Below, piece after piece: positions 8,614-19,846 of a stretch of DNA of 64,000 nucleotides. Numbering within the stretch: the first letter of the stretch is position 1; each line of letters begins with the position of its first letter. A program made the translations under genes and the position numbers. The notes beneath the pieces were generated by a model. The model did not search any database. It was not told where the DNA came from and saw only the letters and a program-made list of their open reading frames with translations. The DNA is from Microbacterium sp. zg-Y625 (GTDB taxonomy: Bacteria; Actinomycetota; Actinomycetes; Actinomycetales; Microbacteriaceae): NCBI RefSeq assembly GCF_030246925.1, contig NZ_CP126740.1:2356001-2420000 (forward strand). The letters are read 5' to 3'.

Positions 8614-9869
8614 CGCGGCACCGCCTCGAGCGACAGCGCCCCGCCGGACAGCACCGGCCGCGCCATGCCCGCGACCTTGCGCGTACCGCCCGACCCGCGC
8701 GCCACGTGCACGATGCAGCCGATCGCGCTGACCACCTGGCGCGCGACGGCGCGCTCATCCATACCGGCCAGCGCACCGAGGGCCTCCAGCCGTGCCGGCA
8801 CGTCGCCCATGCCGCCGGCGTGCAGTGTGCCCGCGCCGCCGTGATGCCCGGTGTTCAGGGCCGTGAGCAACTCGCGCACCTCTTCCCCGCGGCACTCCCC
8901 CACCACCAGCCGATCCGGCCGCATGCGCAGCGCCTCTCGCACAAGCCGGGCCAGCGACACCGCGCCGGCGCCCTCGAGGTTCGGCTGACGCGCCTCGAGA
9001 CGCACATGATGCGGATGCCGCAGCCGCAGTTCGGCGACGTCTTCGATCGTCACCACCCGCTGCGAGTGCGGCACCCGGTCGAGCAGCGCCGCCAGGAGCG
9101 TCGTCTTTCCCGACCCGGTGGCGCCGGTGACCAGCACGTTCACGCGCTCGTCGACCACAGCATCGAGAAGCTCGCGTGTGCGCGGGCCGAACATGCCGAG
9201 GTCCTCAAGCGCGTCGAGGTCGGGCACGATGGGCGCCGGCGCACGCACCGAGATGATGGTGCCGCTGCGCGACACCGGCGGCAGCACCGCGTGCACGCGG
9301 AATCCGCCGTCGAGGCGCACGTCCACGCAGGGGGTGGCGTCATCGAGGTGCCGCCCGCCGAGCGCGATCAGGTCGACGGCCAGGGCGCGCACCTCTTCTT
9401 CGGGCATCAGCCAGCCGCTCACGCGCTCCGCGCCGCGGCCGCGGTCGACGAAGAGTCCGCCCGCTCCGTTGACGAAGAGATCCGTGACGTCGGGTTCCGC
9501 GAGCAGCCCCGCGAGCGGCGCCAGCGCGGCATCGGCCGGCACCGCGCGGGGTGCCGCAGGGCGCCGCAAGGGCGTCGCCAAGCTCGGGGGCGCCGACGCG
9601 CCTGCCGCCGGCGCCGGTGGCCGAACCGGCGCCCCGGACTCCGCGTTCACCTGCCTCGCCACCGGGACCCTTCCCGCCGACCACCGCGCCACCGGCGGCG
9701 CCCCCGGCGATTGATCCGCCACCGCAACCCCCGGCACCGCAACCATCGGCACCACCACCGGCGGCACCGACAGCGGCAAGGCGCGCCGCGGCGTCTCGCC
9801 GGCCACGACGCGCGGCAGGTCGGGAGCCCCACCGGCACGGCGGGGCACGACGACGAAGGCGCTGGTCAT
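8610..9869 (-). CDS. tadA: TadA/CpaF-type secretion ATPase
   Basis: A 419-aa ATPase that powers the pilus machinery. After a Pro/Ala-rich variable N-terminus (about 1-115) come the N-domain and the ATPase core with Walker A GATGSGKTT, an Asp box (TIEDVAEL), a Walker B-like RLVVGECRG and a His box (GHHGGAGTLHA). It matches the helicase/secretion-neighbourhood ATPases of actinobacterial tad loci. ATG 9869 is chosen because a TACCGT box stands exactly six bases upstream, indicating leaderless expression; no ribosome site is visible. It is the first gene of the operon, divergent from acs. Confidence 0.9.
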   Translation of the reverse strand: MTSAFVVVPRRAGGAPDLPRVVAGETPRRALPLSVPPVVVPMVAVPGVAVADQSPGAPPVARWSAGRVPVARQVNAESGAPVRPPAPAAGASAPPSLATPLRRPAAPRAVPADAALAPLAGLLAEPDVTDLFVNGAGGLFVDRGRGAERVSGWLMPEEEVRALAVDLIALGGRHLDDATPCVDVRLDGGFRVHAVLPPVSRSGTIISVRAPAPIVPDLDALEDLGMFGPRTRELLDAVVDERVNVLVTGATGSGKTTLLAALLDRVPHSQRVVTIEDVAELRLRHPHHVRLEARQPNLEGAGAVSLARLVREALRMRPDRLVVGECRGEEVRELLTALNTGHHGGAGTLHAGGMGDVPARLEALGALAGMDERAVARQVVSAIGCIVHVARGSGGTRKVAGMARPVLSGGALSLEAVPR

Positions 9870-10249
9870 GCGCCGACGGTAGAACGGCAGGGCGCCGCCG
9901 CGCGGGGCCTCGACCCTGATCCGTGGACGACACGCCCATCGCGGCGATCTGGGGAGAGCGGGCGGAGTGAGAGATGGCGGCATCCCATGGGGGGGATGGG
10001 ATGCCGCCGGACAACGAACACGTCCTGGGGGGAGGACGGGCGTTGCATTCGCCAGAATTGAATTCGGCTGAAGTCGAGCTTACGCACCGGCGGTCGAGGG
10101 GGCAAAACCACGCCCGCGCGCCGTCGGATTCGACCCGTGAGAGCCCGCATCCCACCCACTATCGGCGGTAGTGACCGCCTCGCGCGGCTCAATAGAGTGG
10201 CCCGCGATGACGGTCAGTCCGTCACGCCGACCCGCAAAGGAGCGTGCCG
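9870..10249. promoter_or_regulatory. Divergent tadA/acs intergenic region with an AT-rich dyad
   Basis: 380 bp without a supported gene. An AT-rich pocket at 10051-10068 forms the dyad GCC(A)GAATT-G-AATTCGGC, unusual in this GC-rich surrounding. Further on, CACTA...TAGTG (about 10158-10174) sits upstream of acs. Either could bind a regulator of acs. The gap also holds a GGCATCC and a GGATGCC word near 9980-10005. Confidence 0.45.
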
Positions 10250-12220
<1,971 letters not shown>

Positions 12221-12272
12221 GCCGGGTGGCGGCGATCAGTCGACCGGAGCGCTGATCGCGCCACACCCGGTG

Positions 12273-12335
12273 CAGGAGAACTCCCCGGCACAGGACGATT
12301 CACGGCAGATCGTCCTGTCCCGGGGATTCTTCCTG
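12273..12335. repeat. Long imperfect intergenic palindrome (REP-like, copy A)
   Basis: The arms at 12273-12299 and 12309-12335 pair at 23 of 27 positions around a nine-base loop. The arm core reads CAGGAGAACTCCCCGG then ACAGGACGAT. Nearly the same sequence recurs at 25857-25919 in another gap. It may double as the acs terminator. Confidence 0.7.
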
Positions 12336-12371
12336 TTTCGGGGGACGGCAGGGCCGCGCGAGGCATCCCGC

Positions 12372-12443
12372 CAGCCCGGCAGCGTGCCTCAGCCCGGCAG
12401 CGCGCCTCAGCCCGGCAACGTGCCTCCGCCCGGCAGGGATGCC
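12372..12443. repeat. 18-bp tandem repeat, four units
   Basis: Four consecutive units of CAGCCCGGCAGCGTGCCT-like sequence (12372, 12390, 12408, 12426), the last most divergent. They lie between the convergent acs and ridA genes. No gene or hairpin explains them; a variable-number repeat is the simplest reading. Confidence 0.75.
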
Positions 12444-12469
12444 GCGCCCCGACACCGCGATGCCCTCGC

Positions 12470-12937
12470 TCAGGCCAGGGTGAAGACGACCTCGACCTCG
12501 ACGGGGCTGTCCAGCGGCAGCACCGGCACGCCGACGGCCGAGCGGGCGTGACGCCCGGCCTCACCGAAGATCTCGCCGAGCACCTCGCTGGCGCCGTTGA
12601 TGACGCCGGGCTGTCCCGTGAACTCCGGGACGGATGCCACGAAGCCGGTGACCTTGAGCACTCCGGCGATGCGGTCGACGCCGCCCGCGGCCGCAGCCGC
12701 GGCGGCGAGGGCGTTGAGCGCGCACTGCCGTGCGTACGAGGCGGCGTCGGCGGCGGGGACCAGCCCGTGTCCGTCACCGACCTTGCCGGTGGCGGGCAGG
12801 GAGCCGGCGACCATCGGCAGCTGCCCGGAGGTGTAGACGAGATCGCCGTGCACCTTCGCCGGGATGTACGCGGCGACAGGGGGGACGACGGCGGGAAGGT
12901 CGATTCCCAGCTCGGTCAGGCGGTCGGAGACGGTCAT
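12470..12937 (-). CDS. RidA family protein (YjgF/YER057c/UK114)
   Basis: A 155-aa RidA-type protein. It has the VYTSGQLPMV strand, the ALNALAAAAAAAGG helix, VTGFVASVPEF, and the Arg in HARSAVGVPVLP that corresponds to the substrate-binding Arg of enamine/imine deaminases. The family hydrolyses reactive 2-aminoacrylate-type intermediates. It is longer than the usual 125-130 residues, as in the actinobacterial branch found next to ponA. ATG 12937 follows the stop of the DUF4177 gene by two bases, so the two are one transcript. Confidence 0.88.
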   Translation of the reverse strand: MTVSDRLTELGIDLPAVVPPVAAYIPAKVHGDLVYTSGQLPMVAGSLPATGKVGDGHGLVPAADAASYARQCALNALAAAAAAAGGVDRIAGVLKVTGFVASVPEFTGQPGVINGASEVLGEIFGEAGRHARSAVGVPVLPLDSPVEVEVVFTLA

Positions 12938-12939
12938 GG

Positions 12940-13155
12940 TCACTCCTGTTCGAACTGCCGGGCGGCCTGCGCGGCGGCACCCAGTCCTGCGTTGTCGGAT
13001 CCACCGCCGGACGGCCGCTTGAAGTACGCGACGAGACCGCCTTCGGGGCCGGTCACCACCTGCACCAGCTCCCACCCCTGCTTGCCCCAGTTGTTGAGGA
13101 TGGCCGCGGTGTTGTGGATCAGCAAGGGGGTGGTGAGGTATTCCCACGTGGTCAT
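12940..13155 (-). CDS. DUF4177-type small protein
   Basis: A 71-aa protein MTTWEYLTTPLLIHN... with NNWGKQGWELVQV, the usual DUF4177-like pattern of a small alpha/beta fold. Function is unknown. The pairing with a RidA gene and divergence from a PASTA-containing PBP is a recurring actinobacterial arrangement, which suggests a shared role but proves none. ATG 13155 is chosen over longer starts because the MTTWEYL opening is typical. Confidence 0.7.
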   Translation of the reverse strand: MTTWEYLTTPLLIHNTAAILNNWGKQGWELVQVVTGPEGGLVAYFKRPSGGGSDNAGLGAAAQAARQFEQE

Positions 13156-13262
13156 GACGGCTCCCAGTCTCGGATCCCGGGGGGGCTTGCGCCCCTCGCC
13201 CGTTGCGCGGCGCACGACGTCCTGTCAAGCCTTCCCCCAGGGTTTTGGCTTACGATCACCCT

Positions 13263-15821
13263 ATGCCCCACAAGAAACGGACGACCAGTGGCGTGCTCGG
13301 AGGACTCCTGGGCCTGGTCGGGCTCAGCACCGTCGCCGGCATCCTCGTCACTGCGACGGTCACTCCCGCGATCGCCGTTTCGGGATATGCCGCGAGCAAC
13401 GCGATCTCGATGTTCGACAACATGCCGAGCTACCTCGAGATCGACGACCTCATGGAGTCCACCGAGATCTACGCCAGGACGAGCGACGGCACGCCTCAGC
13501 TTCTCGCCCGGTTCTACGACCAGAACCGTGTGCCGCTGGAGTTCGACCAGATCAGCCCGCTCGTCTACGACGCCGTGCTCTCCAGCGAGGACAAGAACTT
13601 CTACAAGCACGGCGGCGTCGACCTCGCCGGCACGATGAGCGCCGTGCTGGCGAACGTGCGCGGCACCTCCAGCCGCGGCGGTTCCTCGATCAGCCAGCAG
13701 TACGTCAAGAACATCCTCGTGCAGCGCTGCGAAGAGGATGCCACGACCGAAGAAGAGAAGCAGGCCTGCTACTGGGAGGCCACCAACTCCGACATCAGCG
13801 AGGGCGGCCTGCAGCGCAAGCTGCAGGAGATGCGCTTCGCGATTCAGCTCGAGAAGACGTACACGAAGGACGAGATCCTTCTCGGCTACCTCAACATCGT
13901 CAACTTCGGCGGTCAGAATTACGGCATCGGGGCCGCTGCGAAGTACTACTTCGGGGTGGATGCCGCGAACCTCTCGCTGAGCCAGGCCGCGACCCTCGCC
14001 GGCATGGTGCAGGAGCCCAACGGCTACCGCATCGACCGCCCCGACAGCGAGTCCAACGGCGCCGCCAACGGCTACGCCGCGACCCGCGATCGCCGGGACT
14101 ACGTGCTCACGCGCATGAAGGCCGACGGCAAGATCACCGAGGCGGAGTTCGAAGCCGCCAAGGCCGAGCCGATCACCCCGCAGATCACCCCGACCGACCA
14201 GGGCTGCCAGATGGCCGGCGGCGCGGCGTACTTCTGCGACTACGTGCGCACGATCGTCGAGAACGACCCGATCTTCGGCGAGAGCGACGACGAGCGCAAG
14301 GCGGCCCTGCGCCGCGGCGGGTACCGCATCTACACGACGCTGGACCTCGACCTGCAGTACTCCGCGGAGCAGGCGCTGTCGATCGTCCCCGCACACATGG
14401 AAGGCATCGAGCTCGGCTCGACCGCCGTGCAGATCCAGGTCGGCACCGGCCGCGTGCTCTCGATGGCGCAGAACACCCGGTACTCGCAGTCCGCCGCGGA
14501 ACTCGAATCGGACCCCTCGTTCTCGTCGATCAACTTCAACACCCGCAGGGACAACGGCGGGTCGAACGGCTTCAACGTCGGGTCTACGTACAAGGTGTTC
14601 ACGCTCCTCGACTGGCTCGAGAAGGGCCACTCGATCAACGAGGTGCTCAACGGCACGGAGCGCACCTTCAAGATCGACCGCGGCTGCGAGGGGGGCGTGA
14701 AGACGTTCTCCGGATCTGAGATCGGCAACTTCGAGGGCTCCCGGGGCTACACCAGCACGCCCTACCAGTTCACCGCGGACTCCCTGAACACCGGGTTCTT
14801 CGCCATGGCCGAGAAGCTCAACGTGTGCGACGTCAACAAGGTCGCGGACCGCCTCGGCGTGACCCTCGCCGACGGGCACTCGACGTACGAGCCGGATGCC
14901 GCGTATCCGTACCTCAACGAGCCGTACTCCATCCTCGGCTCGATGAACATCGCCCCGATCGACATGGCGAACGTCTACGCCACGATCGCCTCGGGCGGCA
15001 CCTACTGCGAGCCGCGGGCCATCGACGAGATCACCGATTCGGCCGGAAACCAGCTGCCCCTGCCCGAGACCACCTGCACGCGCGTGCTCGACGAATCGGT
15101 GGCGAACACCGCCGCCCACGTCCTGCAGAACGTGCTGGCGTCGGGCTCCGCGACGCCGTCGCGCACCTTCGACGGCGTGCCGCTCATCGGCAAGACCGGC
15201 ATCCACCAGCAGTACCAGACGTGGATGATCGGCAGCTCGACCAAGGTCGCCAGCGCCACCTGGGTGGGCAACGTCATCGGCGAGTCGGAGCTGAACCGGC
15301 TCTGGGCCAACGGCTACCCGCTCTGGCGCATGCGACACGCGATCTGGCCTGACCTGCAGCGCGGCGCCAACGCCAAGTACGGTGGCGACCAGTTCCCCGG
15401 CCCCGACTCGAACCTCACCCGTCGCGTGTACGCCAACCTCCCCAACGTGGTCGGCATGACGGTCGAGCAGGCCACGGCTGCGATCGAGGACGCCGGCTTC
15501 GCCGTGCGTGTCAACGACCCCGTGGACGCCGCCGAAGCCGCCGGCACGATCGTCAGTCAGGACCCGGGCGCCGGCCGCGTTCCGGCCGGGACCACCGTGG
15601 CCCTGACGCCGAGCAACGGCGAGGGCGTGAAGGTGCCCACCGTCACCGGCATGACCGTGGACAAGGCCCGAGACGCGCTGCGCAGCGCCGGATTCACCGA
15701 GATCACCCTGTGTCCGGCCGGTGAAGACGACGAGGACGACCCGCCCACGGTGACGGGCACCGATCCCGCCGCAGGCACCGTCGCCGGGCGCAGCACGCCG
15801 ATCACGCTCAGCTGTGGCTGA
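13263..15821 (+). CDS. Class A penicillin-binding protein with two PASTA domains
   Basis: An 852-aa bifunctional peptidoglycan synthase: one N-terminal membrane helix (about 10-40), a GT51 glycosyltransferase domain with SSEDKNFYKHGG (about 108), and a transpeptidase domain with the STYK nucleophile motif (Ser at about 441), SLN (about 506) and KTG (about 643). Two PASTA domains (about 720-785 and 790-852) end the protein and should bind peptidoglycan; the second has an acidic loop. It resembles PonA1/PonA2 of mycobacteria. A TACGAT box at 13251-13256 stands six bases before ATG, so a leaderless mRNA is likely. The stop overlaps the next gene. Confidence 0.93.
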   Translation: MPHKKRTTSGVLGGLLGLVGLSTVAGILVTATVTPAIAVSGYAASNAISMFDNMPSYLEIDDLMESTEIYARTSDGTPQLLARFYDQNRVPLEFDQISPLVYDAVLSSEDKNFYKHGGVDLAGTMSAVLANVRGTSSRGGSSISQQYVKNILVQRCEEDATTEEEKQACYWEATNSDISEGGLQRKLQEMRFAIQLEKTYTKDEILLGYLNIVNFGGQNYGIGAAAKYYFGVDAANLSLSQAATLAGMVQEPNGYRIDRPDSESNGAANGYAATRDRRDYVLTRMKADGKITEAEFEAAKAEPITPQITPTDQGCQMAGGAAYFCDYVRTIVENDPIFGESDDERKAALRRGGYRIYTTLDLDLQYSAEQALSIVPAHMEGIELGSTAVQIQVGTGRVLSMAQNTRYSQSAAELESDPSFSSINFNTRRDNGGSNGFNVGSTYKVFTLLDWLEKGHSINEVLNGTERTFKIDRGCEGGVKTFSGSEIGNFEGSRGYTSTPYQFTADSLNTGFFAMAEKLNVCDVNKVADRLGVTLADGHSTYEPDAAYPYLNEPYSILGSMNIAPIDMANVYATIASGGTYCEPRAIDEITDSAGNQLPLPETTCTRVLDESVANTAAHVLQNVLASGSATPSRTFDGVPLIGKTGIHQQYQTWMIGSSTKVASATWVGNVIGESELNRLWANGYPLWRMRHAIWPDLQRGANAKYGGDQFPGPDSNLTRRVYANLPNVVGMTVEQATAAIEDAGFAVRVNDPVDAAEAAGTIVSQDPGAGRVPAGTTVALTPSNGEGVKVPTVTGMTVDKARDALRSAGFTEITLCPAGEDDEDDPPTVTGTDPAAGTVAGRSTPITLSCG

Positions 15822-16746
15822 CCGGCACCGATCGCCCCGCCCCGCCCTCACCGCCCTCGCGGCGGTGGGGGCGCTGGGTGCGGCCTCGGCCATCTGGGGA
15901 GTCGGCATCGAGCGGCACCTCTACACCGTCCGCCGTCACGATGTGGCAGTGCTGCCCCCCGGGGCGCGGCCGATTCGGGTCCTGCACATCTCCGACGCGC
16001 ACATGGCCCCGTGGCAGCGTCGCAAGCAGCGCTGGATCGGGTCGCTCGCGGCCCTCGAGCCCGACCTCGTCGTCAACACCGGCGACAACCTCGGGCACGC
16101 CGAGGGGCTGCGCGGCATCCGCGAAGCCCTCGCGCCTTTCGCGGGCGTCCCTGGCGTCTTCGTGCACGGTTCCAACGACCGCTTCGAGCCCTCCCCCCGC
16201 AACCCGGTGCGTTACTTCAGTGGGCCATCCGCGCGAAAGCCGAAGGCGACGCGCCTGGACACCGACGCTCTGGACCGCTTCCTCGGCGAGGAGCTCGGCT
16301 GGGCCGACCTGAACAACGCCGCCGCTGAGCTGCAGGTCGGCGCGCTGCGCGTTCGGGCCTACGGCGTGAGCGACGCGCATCGCGACTGGGACGACCTCGA
16401 CGCGGTGGATGCCGCGCTCGTCGGCATGCCCAGGGCCGACCTCGACCTCGGCGTCACCCACGCGCCGTATCGCCGCATCCTCGACGACTTCGCCGCCCGC
16501 GGAGCCGACCTGCTGCTGGCCGGCCACACGCACGGCGGTCAGGTGCGCATCCCGGGATCGCGGGCGGCCCTCGTGGCCAACTGCGACATCCCCCTCTCCC
16601 AGGCGCGGGGCCTGAGCTCCTGGACCAGCGGCGCGCGGCGCGTGCCGCTGAACGTGAGCGCCGGCATCGGCCACTCCATCTACGCTCCGGTGCGTTTCGG
16701 ATGCCGTCCGGAAGCGACGCTCCTGACTCTGGTGCCGCGCGAGTGA
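15814..16746 (+). CDS. Metallophosphoesterase
   Basis: A 310-aa calcineurin-like phosphoesterase. A membrane-anchor helix (about 10-35) precedes the metal-binding motifs: SDAHM (about 66, the D-x-H block), NTGDN (about 86), GSNDR (about 108, the GNHE block with Ser/Asp changes), THAPYRR and AGHTHGGQ. The substrate is unknown; envelope lipid or nucleotide phosphoesters are possible. The GTG start lies inside the ponA stop region (eight-base overlap), so translation is coupled; mycobacteria have the same ponA2-phosphoesterase pair. Confidence 0.88.
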   Translation: MADRHRSPRPALTALAAVGALGAASAIWGVGIERHLYTVRRHDVAVLPPGARPIRVLHISDAHMAPWQRRKQRWIGSLAALEPDLVVNTGDNLGHAEGLRGIREALAPFAGVPGVFVHGSNDRFEPSPRNPVRYFSGPSARKPKATRLDTDALDRFLGEELGWADLNNAAAELQVGALRVRAYGVSDAHRDWDDLDAVDAALVGMPRADLDLGVTHAPYRRILDDFAARGADLLLAGHTHGGQVRIPGSRAALVANCDIPLSQARGLSSWTSGARRVPLNVSAGIGHSIYAPVRFGCRPEATLLTLVPRE

Positions 16747-16794
16747 CTCGGTTCGGAGCATGCCCGCACATCGGGTAAGCTAGGGGGGTTGCTC

Positions 16795-16871
16795 CGGGGT
16801 GTGGCGCAGCTTGGTAGCGCGCGTCGTTCGGGACGACGAGGCCGCAGGTTCAAATCCTGTCACCCCGACCA
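16795..16871 (+). tRNA. tRNA-Pro (anticodon CGG)
   Basis: A full cloverleaf: acceptor CGGGGTG/CACCCCG, anticodon stem CGTCG/CGACG around TTCGGGA with anticodon CGG, T-loop GGTTCAAATCC, and an encoded CCA at 16869-16871. A TAAGCT box about 14 bases upstream may be the -10 element. Confidence 0.96.
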
Positions 16872-16873
16872 CA

Positions 16874-16903
16874 GAAGGGCTCCACCACGAGGTGGAGCCC
16901 TTC
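16874..16903 (+). terminator. Hairpin terminator after tRNA-Pro
   Basis: A perfect 13-bp stem GAAGGGCTCCACC / GGTGGAGCCCTTC around an ACGA loop starts three bases after the tRNA. Only a weak T/G stretch follows, as is common in high-GC actinobacteria. Confidence 0.8.
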
Positions 16904-16940
16904 GTGTAGGTCGACCGCGAGAGAGCCAGGAGCCCGCCCC

Positions 16941-17708
16941 ATGCCCATCCCCCGCCTGATCGCCTTCGACCTCGACGACACCCTGGCGCCTTCGAAGAGC
17001 GCGATCGCGCCGCGCATGGGCGAGCTGCTGGTCACCCTGGCCGAGCGGGTCGAGGTGGCGATCATCTCCGGCGGGCAGCTGCAGCAGTTCCAGGTGCAGG
17101 TCGTGCAGAACCTTCCCGCGGCATCCCCCGCGGTCCTCGCGGCCCTGCACCTCATGCCGACCTGCGGCACCCAGTACTACCGCCTGTCGGACGCCGGGAT
17201 CGAGACCGTCTACGCCCACCGGCTCACCGACGACGAGAAGGCCCGCGCGCTGGCCGCCGTCGAGGAAGAGGCCCGCCGCCTCGGACTGTGGGAGAGCGAG
17301 ACCTGGGGCGACATCCTCGAGGACCGCGGCTCGCAGATCACCTTCTCGGCGCTCGGACAGACCGCTCCCCTGCACGCCAAGGTCGCGTGGGACCCCACCG
17401 GTGCGAAGAAGAACGCCCTGCGTGAGGCGGTCGCTGCGCGCATCCCCGACCTCGAGGTGCGCTCGGGCGGATCGACCTCGGTCGACATCACCCACCGCGG
17501 GATCGACAAGGCGTACGGCATGCGTCAGCTGTCGGACCAGACCGGCATCGCCCTGGACGACATGCTCTTCGTGGGCGACCGCCTCGACCCCGACGGCAAC
17601 GACTACCCCGTGCTCGCGATGGGCGTCACCTGCCACGCCGTCGAGGGCTGGGAGGACACCGCGACGTTCCTGGAGTCCCTCATCCCGACGCTCCCCGTCC
17701 GGGTGTAG
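16941..17708 (+). CDS. HAD-IIB family phosphatase
   Basis: A 255-aa HAD-superfamily hydrolase. Motif I is DLDDTLAPS (residues 10-18), motif II ISGG, motif III Lys in GIDKAYG, motif IV VGDRLDPDGNDYP. The cap insertion between motifs II and III is of the C2B type seen in phosphomannomutase and sugar-phosphate phosphatases, so a sugar-phosphate substrate is plausible. A GCCAGGAG ribosome site lies upstream of ATG 16941. It is expressed separately from the tRNA and ends at a strong palindromic terminator. Confidence 0.85.
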   Translation: MPIPRLIAFDLDDTLAPSKSAIAPRMGELLVTLAERVEVAIISGGQLQQFQVQVVQNLPAASPAVLAALHLMPTCGTQYYRLSDAGIETVYAHRLTDDEKARALAAVEEEARRLGLWESETWGDILEDRGSQITFSALGQTAPLHAKVAWDPTGAKKNALREAVAARIPDLEVRSGGSTSVDITHRGIDKAYGMRQLSDQTGIALDDMLFVGDRLDPDGNDYPVLAMGVTCHAVEGWEDTATFLESLIPTLPVRV

Positions 17709-17776
17709 GCGCGCGCGCTCGAGGCGCGCGGCGGCCCGAACTCCTCGACAATCGCGCCGGGCGGGGCCGAAACCGC

Positions 17777-17804
17777 AAGAACGGCCCCCGCGGGGGCCGT
17801 TCTT
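17777..17804. terminator. Bidirectional terminator (28-bp perfect palindrome)
   Basis: The arms AAGAACGGCCCCCG / CGGGGGCCGTTCTT meet without a gap between the convergent HAD phosphatase and lldD genes. TTCTT ends the stem on both strands, so it can terminate in either direction. Confidence 0.85.
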
Positions 17805-17833
17805 GAGGAGTTACGTCAGGGCGGGGACGGAGC

Positions 17834-19111
17834 TCAGCCCCCCGCGGGGACCTGCTGCGGCCGAACCGACCCGGACGCCTGCCCGACCGGCGTGAGGCGC
17901 TGCAGCTGGGTGACGTGCCGCGGCTCGAGCTCCTCGATGCTCGACACCCCGAGCAGGGCCATCGTGCGCTCGATCTCGGTGCGGAGGATCTCGATCGTGC
18001 GGTCGACGCCCGCCCGCCCGCCGGCCATGAGGCCGTAGAGGTACGCGCGTCCGATGAGGGTGAACTTGGCGCCCAGCGCCATCGAGGCCACGATGTCGGC
18101 GCCGTTCATGATGCCGGTGTCGATCATGACCGTGGCATCCTTGCCGACCTCCCGCACGACCTGCGGAAGCAGGTGGAACGGGATCGGGGCACGGTCGAGC
18201 TGACGGCCGCCGTGGTTGGACAGGATGATGCCGTCGACGCCCAGGTCGATCAGCCGCTTGCTGTCGGCGACGTTCTGCACGCCCTTGATGACGATCTTGC
18301 CGGGCCAGATGCTGCGGATGTACTCGAGGTCGTCGTAGCTGATCGTCGGGTCCATCGCCGCGTTCAGCAGCTCGCCCACGGTTCCACCGGTGGTCGACAG
18401 CGAGGCGAACTCGAGCTTCGGGGTGGTGAGGAAGTCGATCCACCACCACGGCCGCGGGATCGCGTTGAGGATCGTGCCGACGGTCAGCTGCGGCGGGATG
18501 GAGAACCCGTTGCGCTTGTCGCGCAGGCGGGCGCCGGCGATGGGGGTGTCCACGGTGAACATGAGGGTGTCGAACCCGGCCGCGGCGGCGCGGGCCACCA
18601 GCCCGTACGAGATGTCGCGGTCGCGCATGACGTACAGCTGGAACCAGTTGCGCCCGTGGGGGTTCGCCGCCTTGACGTCCTCGATCGAGGTGGTCCCGAG
18701 GGTCGACAGGGTGAACGGGATGCCGGCGGCGGCGGCCGCGCCGGCACCGGCGGACTCGCCCTCGGTCTGCATGAGGCGGGTGAAGCCGGTGGGCGCGATG
18801 CCGAAGGGCAGCGCCGAGCGCCCTCCGAGGATCTCCACCGACGTGTCGACGTGCTCGGCGGGGCGGAGCACGTCGGGGTGGAACTCGATGTCCTCGAACG
18901 CCTGGCGAGCGCGGGCGAGCGACAGCTCGCCCTCGGCAGCGCCGTCGGTGTAGTCGAACGCCGCCTTCGGCGTACGACGCTTGGCGATCTTCTGCAGATC
19001 GCCGATCGTCAGTGCGCCGTCGAGGCGACGCTTGGTGCCGTTGAGTTCGGGTTTTTTGAACTGCATCAGCTCGAGCAGTTCGGCGGGCTTGGGGAGCTGG
19101 CGCTTGACCAT
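17834..19111 (-). CDS. lldD: FMN-dependent L-lactate dehydrogenase
   Basis: A 425-aa alpha-hydroxy-acid dehydrogenase that oxidises L-lactate to pyruvate and passes electrons to the respiratory chain. It shows the APTGF FMN-binding start, [10 protein letters not shown], and the catalytic SNHGGRQLD with the base His and substrate-binding Arg, then the phosphate-binding MIDTGIMNG and [11 protein letters not shown] 19111 follows GAGAGG by six bases. It lies sixteen bases after the GntR-type gene and forms an operon with it. Other 2-hydroxy acids cannot be excluded as substrates. Confidence 0.92.
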   Translation of the reverse strand: MVKRQLPKPAELLELMQFKKPELNGTKRRLDGALTIGDLQKIAKRRTPKAAFDYTDGAAEGELSLARARQAFEDIEFHPDVLRPAEHVDTSVEILGGRSALPFGIAPTGFTRLMQTEGESAGAGAAAAAGIPFTLSTLGTTSIEDVKAANPHGRNWFQLYVMRDRDISYGLVARAAAAGFDTLMFTVDTPIAGARLRDKRNGFSIPPQLTVGTILNAIPRPWWWIDFLTTPKLEFASLSTTGGTVGELLNAAMDPTISYDDLEYIRSIWPGKIVIKGVQNVADSKRLIDLGVDGIILSNHGGRQLDRAPIPFHLLPQVVREVGKDATVMIDTGIMNGADIVASMALGAKFTLIGRAYLYGLMAGGRAGVDRTIEILRTEIERTMALLGVSSIEELEPRHVTQLQRLTPVGQASGSVRPQQVPAGG

Positions 19112-19127
19112 GCGATACCTCTCGGGG

Positions 19128-19826
19128 TCAGGGGGCGTAGTAGCCGGAGATGTGCTGGGGAATGAGGGCGCGAGCGCGCTCGGCGTCGCCGGCGTCGATC
19201 GCGGCGAGGATCTCGTGGTGCTGGTGGCGCAGGCGCTCGGAGGCGGCATCCCAGTCGGCGACACGGCCGGCGACCTCGGCGGTGTACCCCTCGATCGCCG
19301 AGCGCAGGCCCGCCATGGTCGCCGCGACGACGGTGTTGCCCGATGCCGCGGCCAGCGCGTAGTGGAACTGCGCGTCGAGGGCCAGGAACTCCTCCGGCGG
19401 CAGCGGCGCGGCATCCATCGCCTCGACCGTCTTGCGCGCGGCGGAGAGGTCGGGCTCGGAGGCGCCGGCGAGGGTCCCCACCACCCACTCCTCCACGAAC
19501 AGACGCGTCGCGACGACGTCGTCGATCGGGAAGCCCTGCGCGGCGACCTGCAGACGCAGGAACGCGGACATGCCTCCGGTGGGCGCGGAGATGACGATGG
19601 CGCCCGCAGACGGCCCGGAGCCTGTTCCGGTGCGGATGAGCCCCATCACCTCGAGCACGCGCAGCGCCTCGCGGACGCTGGAGCGGCCGACTCCCAGCTG
19701 CGTGACGAGGTCGCGCTCCGAGGGCAGGCGGTCCCCGGGGCCGAGGCGTCCTTCGAGCAGGTCCGTCTCGATCTTGTCCAGCACCACCTTCCAGGCGCGT
19801 GCGGGTGGAGTGGTGCTGTCCGTCAT
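19128..19826 (-). CDS. lldR: FadR-subfamily GntR regulator, probable LldR
   Basis: A 232-aa repressor with an N-terminal winged helix (about 12-75; [31 protein letters not shown]) and an all-helical FCD ligand domain with the metal-binding His residues ([14 protein letters not shown]). It precedes lldD in the same operon, so lactate is the likely effector, as for LldR in corynebacteria. AAGGGGACC precedes ATG 19826. Two operator-like sites lie directly upstream and suggest autoregulation. Confidence 0.87.
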   Translation of the reverse strand: MTDSTTPPARAWKVVLDKIETDLLEGRLGPGDRLPSERDLVTQLGVGRSSVREALRVLEVMGLIRTGTGSGPSAGAIVISAPTGGMSAFLRLQVAAQGFPIDDVVATRLFVEEWVVGTLAGASEPDLSAARKTVEAMDAAPLPPEEFLALDAQFHYALAAASGNTVVAATMAGLRSAIEGYTAEVAGRVADWDAASERLRHQHHEILAAIDAGDAERARALIPQHISGYYAP

Positions 19827-19846
19827 CGGCGCGGTCCCCTTCGTCG

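Noticed and set aside
12283..12325. Simple intrinsic terminator for acs
   Set aside because: The hairpin may terminate acs, but the same sequence recurs at 25857-25919 in a different context, so it is reported as a dispersed repeat rather than only a terminator.
13152..15908. A 918-codon minus-strand frame opposite the PBP gene
   Set aside because: Mirror frame produced by high GC in the third codon position; the plus strand carries all PBP motifs.
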